From the NCBI GenBank assembly GCA_947646735.1, contig CANTFK010000943.1:124001-188000 (forward strand): 64,000 bases of DNA. Reading direction: 5' to 3'. A program made the translations under genes and the position numbers. Origin of the DNA: Peronospora farinosa (taxonomy: Eukaryota > Oomycota > Peronosporomycetes > Peronosporales > Peronosporaceae). Below are positions 52,548-62,360 of the stretch, one piece after another; within the stretch, counting starts at the first letter, position 1; every line of letters starts with the position of its first letter. The notes below the pieces were generated by a model. The model was not told the origin of the DNA, ran no database searches, and saw only the letters and a list, made by a program, of their open reading frames with translations.

Positions 52548-53573
52548 CTACTGCGCTCCCGCATTTCCCGACCCATCTTGGGCAGGTGCTGAACCCGTGC
52601 GTCGTGCACGCTGGTTTTTCGCACCTCCCTTCGGGTTGGGCGACCTTTTGCTGGCTGCCTTAGCACCAGCAGCTACTTTGGCATAGCAGCGAGCCATTAT
52701 ATGGCCTTGCTTGCCGCACTTGTAGCAGATCACATCTGCATTGCCTAACTTCATAGGAGTGGCATCAGACTTCTCGGACGACGGCCTGTAATAGGCTGTC
52801 GCCGAGCCGCTGTTGTAGGATTGCTCCTCAACTAAGGCAATGTCAATTGCCTCTTCCATCGTCGCTGGCACCTTTCTAAAAAGAGCCTGACGCGATGGGC
52901 CATGCCTAAGTCCATTCATGAACGTGGCCACCTTGATACTTTCAGGTATCGGTTGCCCATAAATGGACGCCGACAGCGAATGCATCTTCTGCACAAATTC
53001 TTGCAGAGAGCGTTTCGCCTGTCGTGCTCCAAAGAAGCGCGCCATAAGCAACACTTCGTTGTTAGGCGGCTGATACATAACGTGAATCTTTGCCTTAAAG
53101 ATCGCCCATGATGGAAATGCATCAGCATTTGTCATCAGCGCAGAGTATGCCCACTCTGACGCTTTGCCACGCAAGTTGGACATGGCATACGACACCATTC
53201 TGGTGTCGTCTTTGATGAGCTGCGCCACTTCACATTGCTCAACTGCTAATAGCCAGTGAACAATCGTGTGAGGGCTAGTTCCATCGAACTTCGGAGGGTC
53301 CATCCGAATGGGCCTCGGTTGAGCAGGCCGGGCAGAGAGCGTTTCAACAGTTCTGTTGAGCGCCTCATTACGTGCCTGCTCAAGCCTAAGCTCATCCTGA
53401 GTCTTAGTGATGGACTCAGAGGTGGCTTGGCTGTTTACCTCGGACGCGTTTCTACGCTGTCCGAGCACAAACGCCTTAAATTGCTCCAACTGAGCAACAT
53501 GTTGCTCAGTTGGCCAATGCAAGAGGTTGACCAGGGCTTGTTCACCAAGTCCCAGCGCCATATGCTCTGCCAA
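52548..53573 (-). CDS. D4 Gag
   Basis: 341 residues from MAEHMALG. Leucine-rich N-terminal part, PPKFDGTSPHTIVHWL, the gag core and a CYKCGKQGHIMARC zinc knuckle. An upstream in-frame ATG (near 53620) is cut off by a TAA, so the original N-terminus may have been longer. Confidence 0.85.
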   Translation of the reverse strand: MAEHMALGLGEQALVNLLHWPTEQHVAQLEQFKAFVLGQRRNASEVNSQATSESITKTQDELRLEQARNEALNRTVETLSARPAQPRPIRMDPPKFDGTSPHTIVHWLLAVEQCEVAQLIKDDTRMVSYAMSNLRGKASEWAYSALMTNADAFPSWAIFKAKIHVMYQPPNNEVLLMARFFGARQAKRSLQEFVQKMHSLSASIYGQPIPESIKVATFMNGLRHGPSRQALFRKVPATMEEAIDIALVEEQSYNSGSATAYYRPSSEKSDATPMKLGNADVICYKCGKQGHIMARCYAKVAAGAKAASKRSPNPKGGAKNQRARRTGSAPAQDGSGNAGAQ

Positions 53574-53669
53574 CTCCCTATGATGTTAAGAGAGGTTAGG
53601 GAAATCACTCCAATCCATATTAAGGACCATCTCAACCACACGCACGTACAGAGAGACGGGTCGTGTGAA

Positions 53670-54290
53670 GGACTACTAGTGCTACCAAGTGTAGACGGGC
53701 ACTTCTACGAAGTTGCCTCGTGCTACCAGCACACACCTTATGCACAAGCGAGGAAGCGGTTAGACCGTCTTACCTTCGCGTGCGAGGGTGGTTAGGAGGT
53801 TGGTCGACTGCTTAAACAGTCGTACCATCAGTTGCCTTTCGCTTAAGCGAGAGTGCAACGAACTTCTAAGACAAGAAAACACCGACGTCACGTAGAAGCT
53901 TTTCGGCTTCTCGTGCGTGGTGCTTTTGATTTAGCAAATTCAAGACCTCATTGTATTTAATAGATTTTAACTAAATATAAATCCAACTACTGATTGGTTA
54001 ATATGTAATGATGGGTGCCATCTCTATAGATGCGCATCCCAACGGGCGAGCTTAAATATATTTAAGCTCGCTCAATGACGTAACTGACTGACGTCATTTG
54101 ATGACGCCTAGTCCCAGCTGGGAGTCATCCCCATCAATGTGAATACACCTAGTGTATATCACATACGCAAGGGTGTGACACATGGTGTGTCTCACCCGAG
54201 CGACAGGTCTTAAGTACTTACGTACCTTTTTAGACCTGCCCGCTAAGTATCGCATACTTAACGGGTACGTGTAACGTTGAGCCCGTTACA
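53670..54290 (-). repeat. D4 5' LTR and primer site
   Basis: LTR 53690-54290. On the - strand it is followed by TGGTAGCACTAGTAGTCC (53670-53687), the primer site also used, with small changes, by A, C and F. Confidence 0.9.
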
Positions 54291-54295
54291 TGTGA

Positions 54296-54353
54296 TAGGT
54301 TGCCCCATTACATCACCCCCTTCTTTAAGTTGCGCTTACCTCAAAGTAAGCGC
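54296..54353 (-). other. C 3' LTR second piece, polypurine tract and pre-LTR palindrome
   Basis: 54296-54312 completes the C LTR after D4. The purine tract AAAGAAGGGGGTGA (- strand, 54313-54326) follows, then a perfect 8-bp palindrome GCGCTTAC / GTAAGCGC (54332-54353). Confidence 0.8.
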
Positions 54354-54397
54354 GAATCGCAGAAAGTTTCTTCTCGACCAACGGCGTAACTCCGAAC

Positions 54398-54423
54398 CTG
54401 CTCAGTTCGACTTAACTGAGCAG
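54398..54423 (+). other. Perfect hairpin just before the C antisense ATG
   Basis: CTGCTCAGTT and AACTGAGCAG, 10-bp arms with a 6-nt loop, end one base before the ATG at 54425. Could block or regulate start-site use or mark the end of sense transcripts; no evidence for either. Confidence 0.7.
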
Positions 54424-54424
54424 C

Positions 54425-55693
54425 ATGGACCCTGGACGGCCACGAAACAATGTCTCTGACAACCAGAACTGGTAACACCAAGCGACAATCCGTAGAGAGC
54501 AGGCGCCGCAGGTCATGGATGGGGACTTGAAGCCGTAGCGCTTGTATGGTCTTGAAGGTGCTGTCGGATACGAGCCACTGGAGGTCATGAAGGACCTCTT
54601 CACGCGATACCGTACAGTGAGAGGCAAGGCGACGAACAACGCATATACCGACGATGCGTTGCAGAGGTCTTGGTGTGCCTTCATCAGGCGCTGGAACGCG
54701 AGCCGACGTGAAGGAACGTCCTTCACGTCCTGGTTAGACGGTCGCGAGGGAACGCGTGATAGACACGCTATTGGTGACCTGCGCCGGCGCATCTGTCGTA
54801 TGACTTGTGACGAGTATCACCTTTGTTACGTCCACATTCGTGAGGGATGTCCAACGTGCAACGTGGGCAAATCGCGACCGGTCCGGCAGGAATGGGACGA
54901 CTTGGTGTGTGCGCGAGGCATGCCCGATCATATTCGTCCATGGATTGCCCGTTATAAGAGAAGCCTTTCGGAACTCCAGGTGTCCGAGCTACGGCGAGTG
55001 AGACCGCGTCCTTACGATCGCCGACGGAATTCGTGTAGCCGAGGTCGTTAACCGTATCATCCGTATGCTCCCGAGCCTCGTAATAGGTCTCGGTCTCGGA
55101 GTCGCTCGGGAGGTCGTCACGGTTTCGTTGCTCGCAAGCGTTACGGCTCGCGAGATCGGGGATGAAACCGGCAGCGTCGGTCGCGATCACCGTCTTTCTA
55201 CGGGACTCATAGTCCTCGACCACGTCTGGTACGTTATGGAACAGCGTACTCGATGGCTCCCATGTATCGTCCGCCGGAGAATATCCTAACCAGCGAACCC
55301 TGTAAAGTTTCTCGACACGCTTCTTCATGGGCACCGAGTTATTACTCGGCGCCTGGGACTTGTGATCCTCGTGATCGACAATCCGGTCGACATTCCAGCG
55401 TCGCGCACCCGATGCATCGACTAAGGGAGGAGGAGCATCACGACGGAAGACCTCTGGCGATGAGTGCCGATTCTCGCAATCGGGCGCCTGTACAGTCGAA
55501 TGATGAGCTGCGCCTACTCCGCGCTGAAGCCGAGGAGTCGAAGAATGCCCTACTTGATGCTCGCGAGATGGCTGAGAGAGCTCAAGATCGTGCGGATGCT
55601 GCGACTGAGGCTGCTGAGCGGACTCGAAGTGAGCAGCTGGTACTGCTTGAGCGCCTACGTCAACTTGAGACGACTGCGTTCGGAGGGCCCTAG
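54425..55693 (+). pseudogene. C antisense ORF, unknown function
   Basis: Opposite to C pol. From the ATG at 54425 the frame has two stops, one of which (in KP*RLYGL) looks like Trp to TAG. It is then open over 54542-55051 with QRSWCAFIRRWN, TSFTSWLDGREG, YHLCYVHIREGCPTC and PWIARYKRSLSE, homologous to the F antisense ORF. After a frameshift, 55253-55693 ends in a coiled coil (DELRLLRAEAEESKNALLDA, RTRSEQLVLLERLRQLE) antisense to the pol linker. Confidence 0.68.
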
Positions 55694-56000
55694 CAGATCG
55701 AGTCTGCACGCGTTCGGGCAGGACTTGGTCCCAGTCGTCGTCAACGTCGTCGTCAAGGGATGTCGGATTTCGAGCCGGCACAGAAGAGCGGGGAAGATTC
55801 GAAGGGAGATCCGCCGGCAGATAAGCCTTGAGGCGCCCGACGTAGAACGTCGGGTGCAAACGCATAGATGTAGGTATGTCTAGCGTGTAAGCGTCACCAT
55901 GCACCTTAACAACTCGAAATGGGCCAATAAATTTTGGTGCTAACTTATTAGCGCCCAAATTCGTCACAGAGGTGTTCGGTAATCCACTTGTTGATAACAA
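54768..56000 (-). CDS. C Pol C-terminus with GPY/F module, linker and chromodomain
   Basis: 410-residue open frame. LAPKFIGPFRVVKVHGDAY, HPTFYVGRLKAYLP, a long polar linker, then the chromodomain RWNVDRIVDHED, LYRVRWLGYSPADDTWEPSS and VPDVVEDYE. It continues about 130 residues past the chromodomain, opposite the first half of the antisense ORF; that extension may not be functional. Confidence 0.8.
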   Translation of the reverse strand: MLSTSGLPNTSVTNLGANKLAPKFIGPFRVVKVHGDAYTLDIPTSMRLHPTFYVGRLKAYLPADLPSNLPRSSVPARNPTSLDDDVDDDWDQVLPERVQTRSARALRTQSSQVDVGAQAVPAAHFESAQQPQSQHPHDLELSQPSREHQVGHSSTPRLQRGVGAAHHSTVQAPDCENRHSSPEVFRRDAPPPLVDASGARRWNVDRIVDHEDHKSQAPSNNSVPMKKRVEKLYRVRWLGYSPADDTWEPSSTLFHNVPDVVEDYESRRKTVIATDAAGFIPDLASRNACEQRNRDDLPSDSETETYYEAREHTDDTVNDLGYTNSVGDRKDAVSLAVARTPGVPKGFSYNGQSMDEYDRACLAHTPSRPIPAGPVAICPRCTLDIPHECGRNKGDTRHKSYDRCAGAGHQ

Positions 56001-56015
56001 TACTCTGTCACCTTC

Positions 56016-57314
56016 TCAAAATATCAACGTTTTCTTTCGAACTATTCTGTCTGCATTCGCCTTTTGCTTATCGACTGCCTCTTGTAATGCATCACGCACA
56101 AAACGCGTGATTTCTTGTCGCAATAGTAGAAATTCGGTTACTGCAGCCGAACTTACAGGCGACGTATTCTCTTTTGGAGCAAAATTGGCAACGGAAGACG
56201 CGATGGAAAGCATCGCGTCAGGAGTCGATATGCCGTTGGCCACAAAATTACCAGTATTAGGTGCATCGGCAGCAACCTTATGCGCATCGTAATCAATCAT
56301 CAATAGTTTCGGCGCAATTCCATCCGTAGATACTCCCCCACCAAGCTTGGAAACAGAGTGTTCTAAAGCTGAGAGAGCAAGCAGTGCCGGAACGCGAGGA
56401 TGCCTCGCGTTGTTGACGAAAAAGGGCGTCAACCCGGTTGACGCGTGGACAGCATTGTTGATTGCAAACTCTGCAAGTGGAAGAAATGAACTCCATGATG
56501 AGAACGATGTTGCATAACTGCGCAAGACATCTTCGAGCACTCTGTTCACACGCTCCGTTTGCCCATACGTCTCTGGATGGGCCGCCGTAGAGATAAGCAA
56601 CCGCGTGCCTAATAGCTGGAATAACTCGGCCCAGAAAGCCGAAGTGAAACGCGGGTCACGGTCCAAAACAATAGATTCTGGCAAGCCGTGATGCCTAACG
56701 ATAAGATCAATGAAGATCTTCGCTGTCGTCTCCGCCGTAATGTTGGCGGAGACCGGAGCAAAATGCACCATTTTGCTGAATTGATCCACTAGAACTAATA
56801 CGCCCGTGCGTTTCTGTTCATCCGGTGGAAGGCTAAAGATAAAATCCATGCTGACCGAGCGCCAGGCTTCCGTAGCAATCGGAAGCGGACGCAATGGGGC
56901 TTGTGAAGACGGCGCGGGTTTCACACGCTGACATGTTTCACAGGAGCGCACCCATTTCTGGATGTATTTATACATTCGCGGCCAGAAAAATACGCGAGAA
57001 ATAGCTGCAAACGTCTTTTCGCGACCCAGGTGTCCGTCAGCTGGGCTGTCGTGAAATTCATGAACCAATCGGGCTCGAAGGTCGTCATCAACAGGTATGA
57101 CGACACGCGGGGAATCAAAGACGTCCATCGTGTACTTCAGCAGCGAATCGTCAAGCGCGTAACGCTTGATGTTGTCGCGTGTTGGTTTCTTCAGCTTCGC
57201 GAGTAATTTTTCGCTCGGGTCCCTATGATAGCTGATGATTCCTGCATAGAAGGAATCATATGCGTAGGATTCAGCGATCTGAGTTCGGATCGACAGCACG
57301 GGGGTCGAAATCAT
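56016..57314 (-). CDS. C integrase
   Basis: 432-residue open frame holding the HHCC zinc domain (HEFHDSPADGHLGREKTF, CETCQRVKP) and the DDE core: SMDFIFSLPPD, VLDRDPRFTSAFWAEL, TYGQTERVNRVLED. Ends by frameshift near the GPY/F module. The most complete integrase in the window. Confidence 0.87.
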   Translation of the reverse strand: MISTPVLSIRTQIAESYAYDSFYAGIISYHRDPSEKLLAKLKKPTRDNIKRYALDDSLLKYTMDVFDSPRVVIPVDDDLRARLVHEFHDSPADGHLGREKTFAAISRVFFWPRMYKYIQKWVRSCETCQRVKPAPSSQAPLRPLPIATEAWRSVSMDFIFSLPPDEQKRTGVLVLVDQFSKMVHFAPVSANITAETTAKIFIDLIVRHHGLPESIVLDRDPRFTSAFWAELFQLLGTRLLISTAAHPETYGQTERVNRVLEDVLRSYATSFSSWSSFLPLAEFAINNAVHASTGLTPFFVNNARHPRVPALLALSALEHSVSKLGGGVSTDGIAPKLLMIDYDAHKVAADAPNTGNFVANGISTPDAMLSIASSVANFAPKENTSPVSSAAVTEFLLLRQEITRFVRDALQEAVDKQKANADRIVRKKTLIF

Positions 57315-57889
57315 CGCATTGAGCCCCAGCTCACTACAACACGCACAGATATCATCGTCGTCATCAGCATACTACCCATATCGCGCCGAGGATCGTAATC
57401 AGGACGACGAGAAAGCGCGTCAGCGAGAATGTTATTCTTGCCAGGCTTGTAATGCACCACAATATTATACTCGCCGAAAAATGACAACCACCGTGCCATT
57501 CGCTGGGACAAGTGAGGACTCTTGACGGCGGTACGCAATGATGCGTGATCTGTGTAGATAGTAAAAAATCTTTTCGCCGAGCAAATATACTTTGAACTTG
57601 ATTAGCGCGTAACGCATAGCCAAAAGTTCCTTGTCGTGTACCGGATAATTTTTGTCGGCAGGTTTCATCTGTCGTGATTGAAAGCTCTTGACGCGCTCTC
57701 GACGCGCTCTCGACCCTAGTCATCAAATTGCATGAGGGCACATCCTATAGCGGAATTGCTCGCGTCGCACACGACGTGGAATGACTTAGAGTCATCAGGT
57801 AACATCATCATTGGTGCCTCGGACAAGCTCTTCTTTACGGAGTCGAAGGCAGATTGATGTTCTGCCGTCCATAACCATACCGCATCTTT
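57311..57889 (-). pseudogene. C RNase H
   Basis: FHVVCDASNSAIGCALMQF, NYPVHDKELLAMRYALIKF, then in another frame RTAVKSPHLSQRMARWL and NILADALSRRPDYD. Frame breaks near 57560 and 57720, the latter next to a duplicated ACGCGCTCTCG. Confidence 0.78.
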
Positions 57890-58276
57890 CTAGAGCAAAG
57901 TCGATAATGGCTGAATTAGCTCAGCATAGTTCTTTGTATACTTATGCAAGTAATTCGCCAGACCGAGCCATTGACGTAATTCAGTTTGGTTCCTGGGCGT
58001 TGGCCAGGAACAGATCGATGAGATCTTCTCAGGATCAGCGCGGACACCTTCCTTGCTGACGTAACAACCGAGTACTGGAATCTCGGGAGCGCAGAAGACA
58101 CATTTCTTCAAATTAGCATACAATTTATTCTCGCGCATAACTTGAAACACCTGCTTCAAGTGTCGAAGGTGTACCTCCGTAGCGCTGAGCTTTTGCTCAG
58201 CGCGGCTGTGAACAAAAATGTCGTCAAAGTAGCTCGGTGCAAAGTCGCGAAGTGGGCGAAGTACTTGTGTCACCAT
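57890..58276 (-). pseudogene. C reverse transcriptase, second half
   Basis: SYFDDIFVHSRAEQ (active site), NLKKCVFCAPEIPVLG and RQWLGLANYLHKYTKNYAE. Separated from the first half by a 1-nt loss at about 58323 and ended by a TAG after STLL. Confidence 0.82.
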
Positions 58277-58320
58277 CCGAATGAACGTAGCTGGAGCATT
58301 CTAAAGACCTTGTGGCATGA

Positions 58321-59694
58321 CTAACACTCCCAAAGCATCCCGCTTGGGGTGCTGACCGCAGTGAACGGAATATCACTGTCCCTCATGAGGATCTGATAGA
58401 AACCGTCTGTCAGATCTATGGCGCTGTAGATCTCGCTCACGGACATGGTATTTAATACCATGTCTTTTCGAGGGATAGGCGTTTGAGCCGGGATAGTGGC
58501 GTCATTCAGCTTGTTGAAGGCGTGCACAATGCGCCAACCGCCGGTGGCTTTCTTCACACAGAAAGTAGGGCTCGAATGTGGCGAGATACTCTCGCGGACA
58601 TGGCCAGCCTTGCGGCGACCCTCGAAAAATTCATCAATAGCGATGACTTGGTCGCGCGGTAACGGCCACTGCCTTGTCACGCAATATTTCGATCCTGGCA
58701 CGAGATCTATCTCGTGCCGCACACCACGATCCGCCGGAAGCTCAGCAGGAATTTTCTCCGGGAAAATATCGGCGTACTCACGGGCGATATCGTATACAGG
58801 GTTGCCCGAAGCACGAAGAGCATCCCAAGACTGTGCCGCGAAGCGTTCTTCGCGCGCTGATTTAGGCTCGGCGCTCTTCGGGCGAGCCTCCAGAACCTCT
58901 GCACTGGCTGTTTCGGTGGCTGAAACAATGCACACTTGCTCGATGTCGCCGGCCTTGAGGTCATGAAGGAAGTCTTTCCATGTAAGGTCTGGCAGAGATG
59001 TGATATCTGCAGCAGTGCACGGTGGGCTCGCTACCTCAATGTAGCGACCACGATGTGGGGATCCCTCCACATATTCAAGCGCGCATACGGATTCCGTCAC
59101 CACCGAATCAAATGCATCAGCATGTTGACGTGAATTGCGTCGTCTCGGTGATCGGCGTGCTCCTTTCTTGCGTTTTCTCTTGCGTCTCGAGCCCCTGCTC
59201 GAGACTGGCACGTCGCTATCACAAGAGGATGATGTACCCCCCTTTAGACGTGGGAGCTCTGTCTCCACCACGTCGGTCCCATGCGGATCCGTAGTCCGCC
59301 CATTCTCGTCAATCAAAAGCGGGAGCTCGTCTTCGACCGCTTCACTTGTTTGCGGGAGCCCCTGCTCGACCGCCTCGATATTTATCGGGAGCCTCTGCTC
59401 GTCCGATGTGCTTGTACGCGGGAGCTCCTGCTCGACCTCCTCGAAAATGATCGGGAGCCTCTGCTCGTCCGATGTGCTTGTATGCGGGAGCCCCTGCTCG
59501 CCCGCGTGAAATTGATCGGGAGCCTCTGCTCGTCCGATGTGCTTGTATGCGGGAGCCCCTGCTCGACCGCCTCGTTGAGAATCGGGAACCCCTGTTTGAC
59601 CGATGTCTGTGTGTGCGGGAACCGCTGTTCGACCGCCTCGTTGTGTGGCTCCGTGGGCCATCGCTCTCTCTGTGTTGACTACTAGTCGTGGCAA
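58321..59694 (-). CDS. C repetitive linker and reverse transcriptase, first half
   Basis: 457-residue open frame. Residues about 1-165 contain repeated blocks (TSTSDEQRLP, VEQELP / VEQGLP), then a basic stretch RRKRKRKKGARRSPRRR. YVEGSPHRGRYIEVASPP links to RT: GVRHEIDLVPGSKYCVTRQW, FCVKKATGGWRIVHAFNKLN, YSAIDLTDGFYQILM. Ends at MLWEC, where loss of a G shifts the frame. Confidence 0.82.
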   Translation of the reverse strand: MPRLVVNTERAMAHGATQRGGRTAVPAHTDIGQTGVPDSQRGGRAGAPAYKHIGRAEAPDQFHAGEQGLPHTSTSDEQRLPIIFEEVEQELPRTSTSDEQRLPINIEAVEQGLPQTSEAVEDELPLLIDENGRTTDPHGTDVVETELPRLKGGTSSSCDSDVPVSSRGSRRKRKRKKGARRSPRRRNSRQHADAFDSVVTESVCALEYVEGSPHRGRYIEVASPPCTAADITSLPDLTWKDFLHDLKAGDIEQVCIVSATETASAEVLEARPKSAEPKSAREERFAAQSWDALRASGNPVYDIAREYADIFPEKIPAELPADRGVRHEIDLVPGSKYCVTRQWPLPRDQVIAIDEFFEGRRKAGHVRESISPHSSPTFCVKKATGGWRIVHAFNKLNDATIPAQTPIPRKDMVLNTMSVSEIYSAIDLTDGFYQILMRDSDIPFTAVSTPSGMLWEC

Positions 59695-59864
59695 GTTCGT
59701 TCACGACCCTGACGTGAGGCCATCGGATGAAGCGACCAGCAAATGAGTAAGCACTTCACTGACGTCATAACCGCTTCGTCGTTTGACGGACCGAGATAGC
59801 CAATCTATCTTCGGCTGATACCGTGACAGCCACGGTATCCCAAGTATACAATTAAATGCATAGT

Positions 59865-60197
59865 TCATCTCGTACACCAAAAATCGTCGTTGCTCTGGAA
59901 ACCGTCGAAAGTGTACGGTAAAACCACTGTTTTACGCGGGACACGTTTTGGTTGTCCATCGGCAAGTTTGACAACGATGTCACCTGGACCTTCTCGAACC
60001 GTGACAGTCGACGGGAGAAGAGACAAACAAGATGCACGCAAGAAGTTGTTGGAAGCGCCAGAATCCAACAACGCTCGGAGTGGTCGCTTCACTTCAGCGA
60101 CGATAAGACTGATAATAATCAGTCTCGAATCATCGCGCATGGTGGTGGCATTGAAGTGAGTATGAATCACTTTGGGGATAGGAGCCCGAGCTGCCAC
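59865..60197 (-). CDS. C aspartic protease
   Basis: 110-residue frame overlapping the gag end: [19 protein letters not shown] (catalytic Asp), [15 protein letters not shown]. The second half (about 59800-59865, GIPWLSRY) is in another frame. F lacks this domain. Confidence 0.82.
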   Translation of the reverse strand: MAARAPIPKVIHTHFNATTMRDDSRLIIISLIVAEVKRPLRALLDSGASNNFLRASCLSLLPSTVTVREGPGDIVVKLADGQPKRVPRKTVVLPYTFDGFQSNDDFWCTR

Positions 60198-61273
60198 CTG
60201 AGTACTCGGGGCTCCATTTCTGCCACCACGCCTACTGGAACCGCTCGTTTTTTTGGCGGGACCACCGACGACACAGCGTCTCCTCGTGAGACAGCTGTGT
60301 TCATAGTCACCGGCGCAGGTGCTCGACAGACAGCCGCACGATGGCCTGTTTTACCACAGCGAAAACACTTCATCGTGTTAGGATTGCGAATGTTGCGGCT
60401 TAATGATTTGCCGCGACCACGAGAGGACTCGATTGCATCAATTTCCATTGGCTCTGGGCCAGACGTCCGGGAATGTTGTGACGCTGCGTGCAGGTACGAC
60501 GACGCGACAGTGTAATCCTCACGAAGCGCGAGGGCAAATGCCTCCTCGAGGGACTTTGGCTCAGCACGTGTGAGGCAGTAACGCGTCATGCCCTCCTGCA
60601 TACCAAAAATAAAGACATGGAGTTGTGAAGCCATGTCAATTGGCTGCGTGGTAATGCAAGAAGCAAGATGACGTGTCTTCTGCACGTAGTCACGCATCGA
60701 AAGCTTGCCCTGTCGGAGTGAAAAGAAATCTGCACGCAAGCGAGATTCATCTTGAGGAGGCTCGAAAGCCAGTCGTAAGTCACGCTGGATATCGTCCAGC
60801 GTAGGAAACGCCGGCTCATCTAAGACGAGCTTTCCGAGAGCCCATTCCTTGGCTTTGTCAGCAAGACGAGACAACAGGAAATTGACCTTGGCAGTCGGAG
60901 CGTCAATTAACCTTGATGCTATTGCAATATCCACCTCGCGAAACCAGCGAATAAGGGGGAGACGATCCGGACCATCACCGGAGTACGTTGACGTCTTCAT
61001 CTTGATAGCGTCATGGTGCGAAGTGCGCGAGGGAGTCAATACTCGCCGATTCGCTTCGGCGAGCTCGCGCACCATGAAGTCTTGGATGGCGGCACGTTGA
61101 TCATCAGGCGTCGCTGTGCTCAGCAGCGACGTCACAATAGTTTCGCCAGACACCGTTTCGCGGCGGTGTAGTGTCTGCCACTCCGCCGAGGTGAGATGTG
61201 AAAAATCAGAATGCTCCAGCGAGACCGCTGGAGCTACCGAAGTATCACCTATGTTCATCTCGAATCTGGTCAT
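60167..61273 (-). CDS. C Gag, intact
   Basis: 368 residues from [66 protein letters not shown] and [14 protein letters not shown] form the gag core; zinc knuckle [14 protein letters not shown]. Starts about 25 bp after the primer site. Overlaps the protease frame by about 31 bp. Confidence 0.88.
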   Translation of the reverse strand: MTRFEMNIGDTSVAPAVSLEHSDFSHLTSAEWQTLHRRETVSGETIVTSLLSTATPDDQRAAIQDFMVRELAEANRRVLTPSRTSHHDAIKMKTSTYSGDGPDRLPLIRWFREVDIAIASRLIDAPTAKVNFLLSRLADKAKEWALGKLVLDEPAFPTLDDIQRDLRLAFEPPQDESRLRADFFSLRQGKLSMRDYVQKTRHLASCITTQPIDMASQLHVFIFGMQEGMTRYCLTRAEPKSLEEAFALALREDYTVASSYLHAASQHSRTSGPEPMEIDAIESSRGRGKSLSRNIRNPNTMKCFRCGKTGHRAAVCRAPAPVTMNTAVSRGDAVSSVVPPKKRAVPVGVVAEMEPRVLRWQLGLLSPK

Positions 61274-61278
61274 TGGAA

Positions 61279-61618
61279 GGACTACGAAGTGCTACCAGGT
61301 GTAACGGGCTATTGACCCGTTACCGTCTTACACTAAAAGGGCGTTGAGGAAGCGCTCTTAATTAACTCGTAAATATAACTCTGTTTTATTTTTGTTTTAG
61401 TTTTAATTCGAAGTAAGTGCGAATATGTTCCCTAGCTCATGGGAACCACTCAATATGGAAGTCAATTTGTTATTGGCTAATTATTGGGTCTGGCATCCCA
61501 ATAATAAACCGATAATAGAATGACGCGCAGTATCCGCTAATCGGATACTGCCCTATGCCTACTTATGTAATTATGTATTATCCCTATAACTACTTATGTA
61601 ATAGGTTGCCCCATTACA
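61279..61618 (-). repeat. C 5' LTR and primer site
   Basis: LTR 61300-61618 (319 bp). On the - strand TGGTAGCACTTCGTAGTCC (61279-61297) follows after two bases. Confidence 0.92.
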
Positions 61619-61623
61619 CGGGG

Positions 61624-62360
61624 TCCCGGGGTACCGGAGGTACCGGGGTACTAGGGCCCAATGTCCGAGGGTGCAGAATCGGTACACAGAATATCGAAGA
61701 TTACAGAAAGTACAGGGTACCAAGGAGCCAATTCTTCCTCCAAGAGTCGACACGGGGCACTACCCAGATCAAAGGGTTAAGGTTAGGCAAGAAAAGCATA
61801 CAAAGTATAAGGTAAATAAACACACTTGAATTTGCATTACACGTGGCAGCTCCAAGCGCCCCTACCAAGCTTCTCCGTCACCTCACCTATTCCGGGCGGG
61901 ATACCCTTTGGCCCACCGACGTCAACAGGTGTTAGCTCAAGCTACGCAAGTTGAACCTCAGGATAGTTGGCCTGAGGTGTCAAGACTCTACGAACCGCTA
62001 CAGGAAGCGGTTTTTCTACGGGGAAGAACACAAAGGGGTCCAAGGACCAAGAACAGTCAGCCACCAAAGGGGTACGTAGTACCAGGTGCATCGCTCTCGA
62101 CTAAAGTCGATTGAGCCCAAGAAACCCGCCCCAAGTGAAGTATATCCACTCGGGGACCACCAAGTCCAAGTCTTATACAAAGACCAAGTCTTTAAGTCTT
62201 CTGCGTCTAACGAGGAGCAAGACCAGCCAAGCCGACGGGTACACAAGGTGAGACCCAAAATTGACGCGACACGGTATCGGGATACCCTCCGTAAGTCGGC
62301 AGTCCGGCGCTGTGTGTGTTTGTGGTTTTCTCACGTCGTTTGAGAATCCACTCCACCACA
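61624..62360 (+). repeat. B 3' LTR, second piece
   Basis: Resumes in the GGTACCGGGG array after the CGGGG duplication and follows the 5' LTR to CCACTCCACCACA at 62360. Confidence 0.9.

Larger units (their letters stand above)
46158..54290 (-). mobile_element. Gypsy family-D element D4, complete with both LTRs
   Basis: LTRs 46158-46759 and 53690-54290. Flanked by TGTAA (46153-46157) and TGTGA (54291-54295), a 5-bp duplication with one change, inside the C 3' LTR. 8.13 kb. The LTRs differ at roughly ten positions by eye, so insertion is fairly recent. Gag, protease, integrase and the antisense ORF are open; RT and the protease-RT linker are broken as in D3. Confidence 0.93.
45847..61618 (-). 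mobile_element. Gypsy family-C element (contains D4)
   Basis: Minus-strand element with 5' LTR 61300-61618 and 3' LTR split into 45847-46157 and 54296-54312. Perfect CGGGG duplications at 45842-45846 and 61619-61623. The most complete pol here, though with several frameshifts. Related to F by gag, pol, LTR and antisense ORF. Confidence 0.92.
34252..62360 (+). mobile_element. Gypsy family-B element (contains C and D4)
   Basis: 5' LTR 34252-35182, coding region 35183-45565, 3' LTR in two pieces (45566-45846 and 61624-62360). Inserted in the A LTR: left flank TAAA, right flank TTAA (62361-62364), which fits a 4-bp TTAA duplication with one change. Distinct from the other families in primer site, second RNase H domain and LTR sequence. 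Confidence 0.88.

Noticed and set aside
54542..55051. Idea that the C antisense piece is a displaced host gene
   Set aside because: A homologue sits at the same place and orientation in F, so it belongs to the elements.
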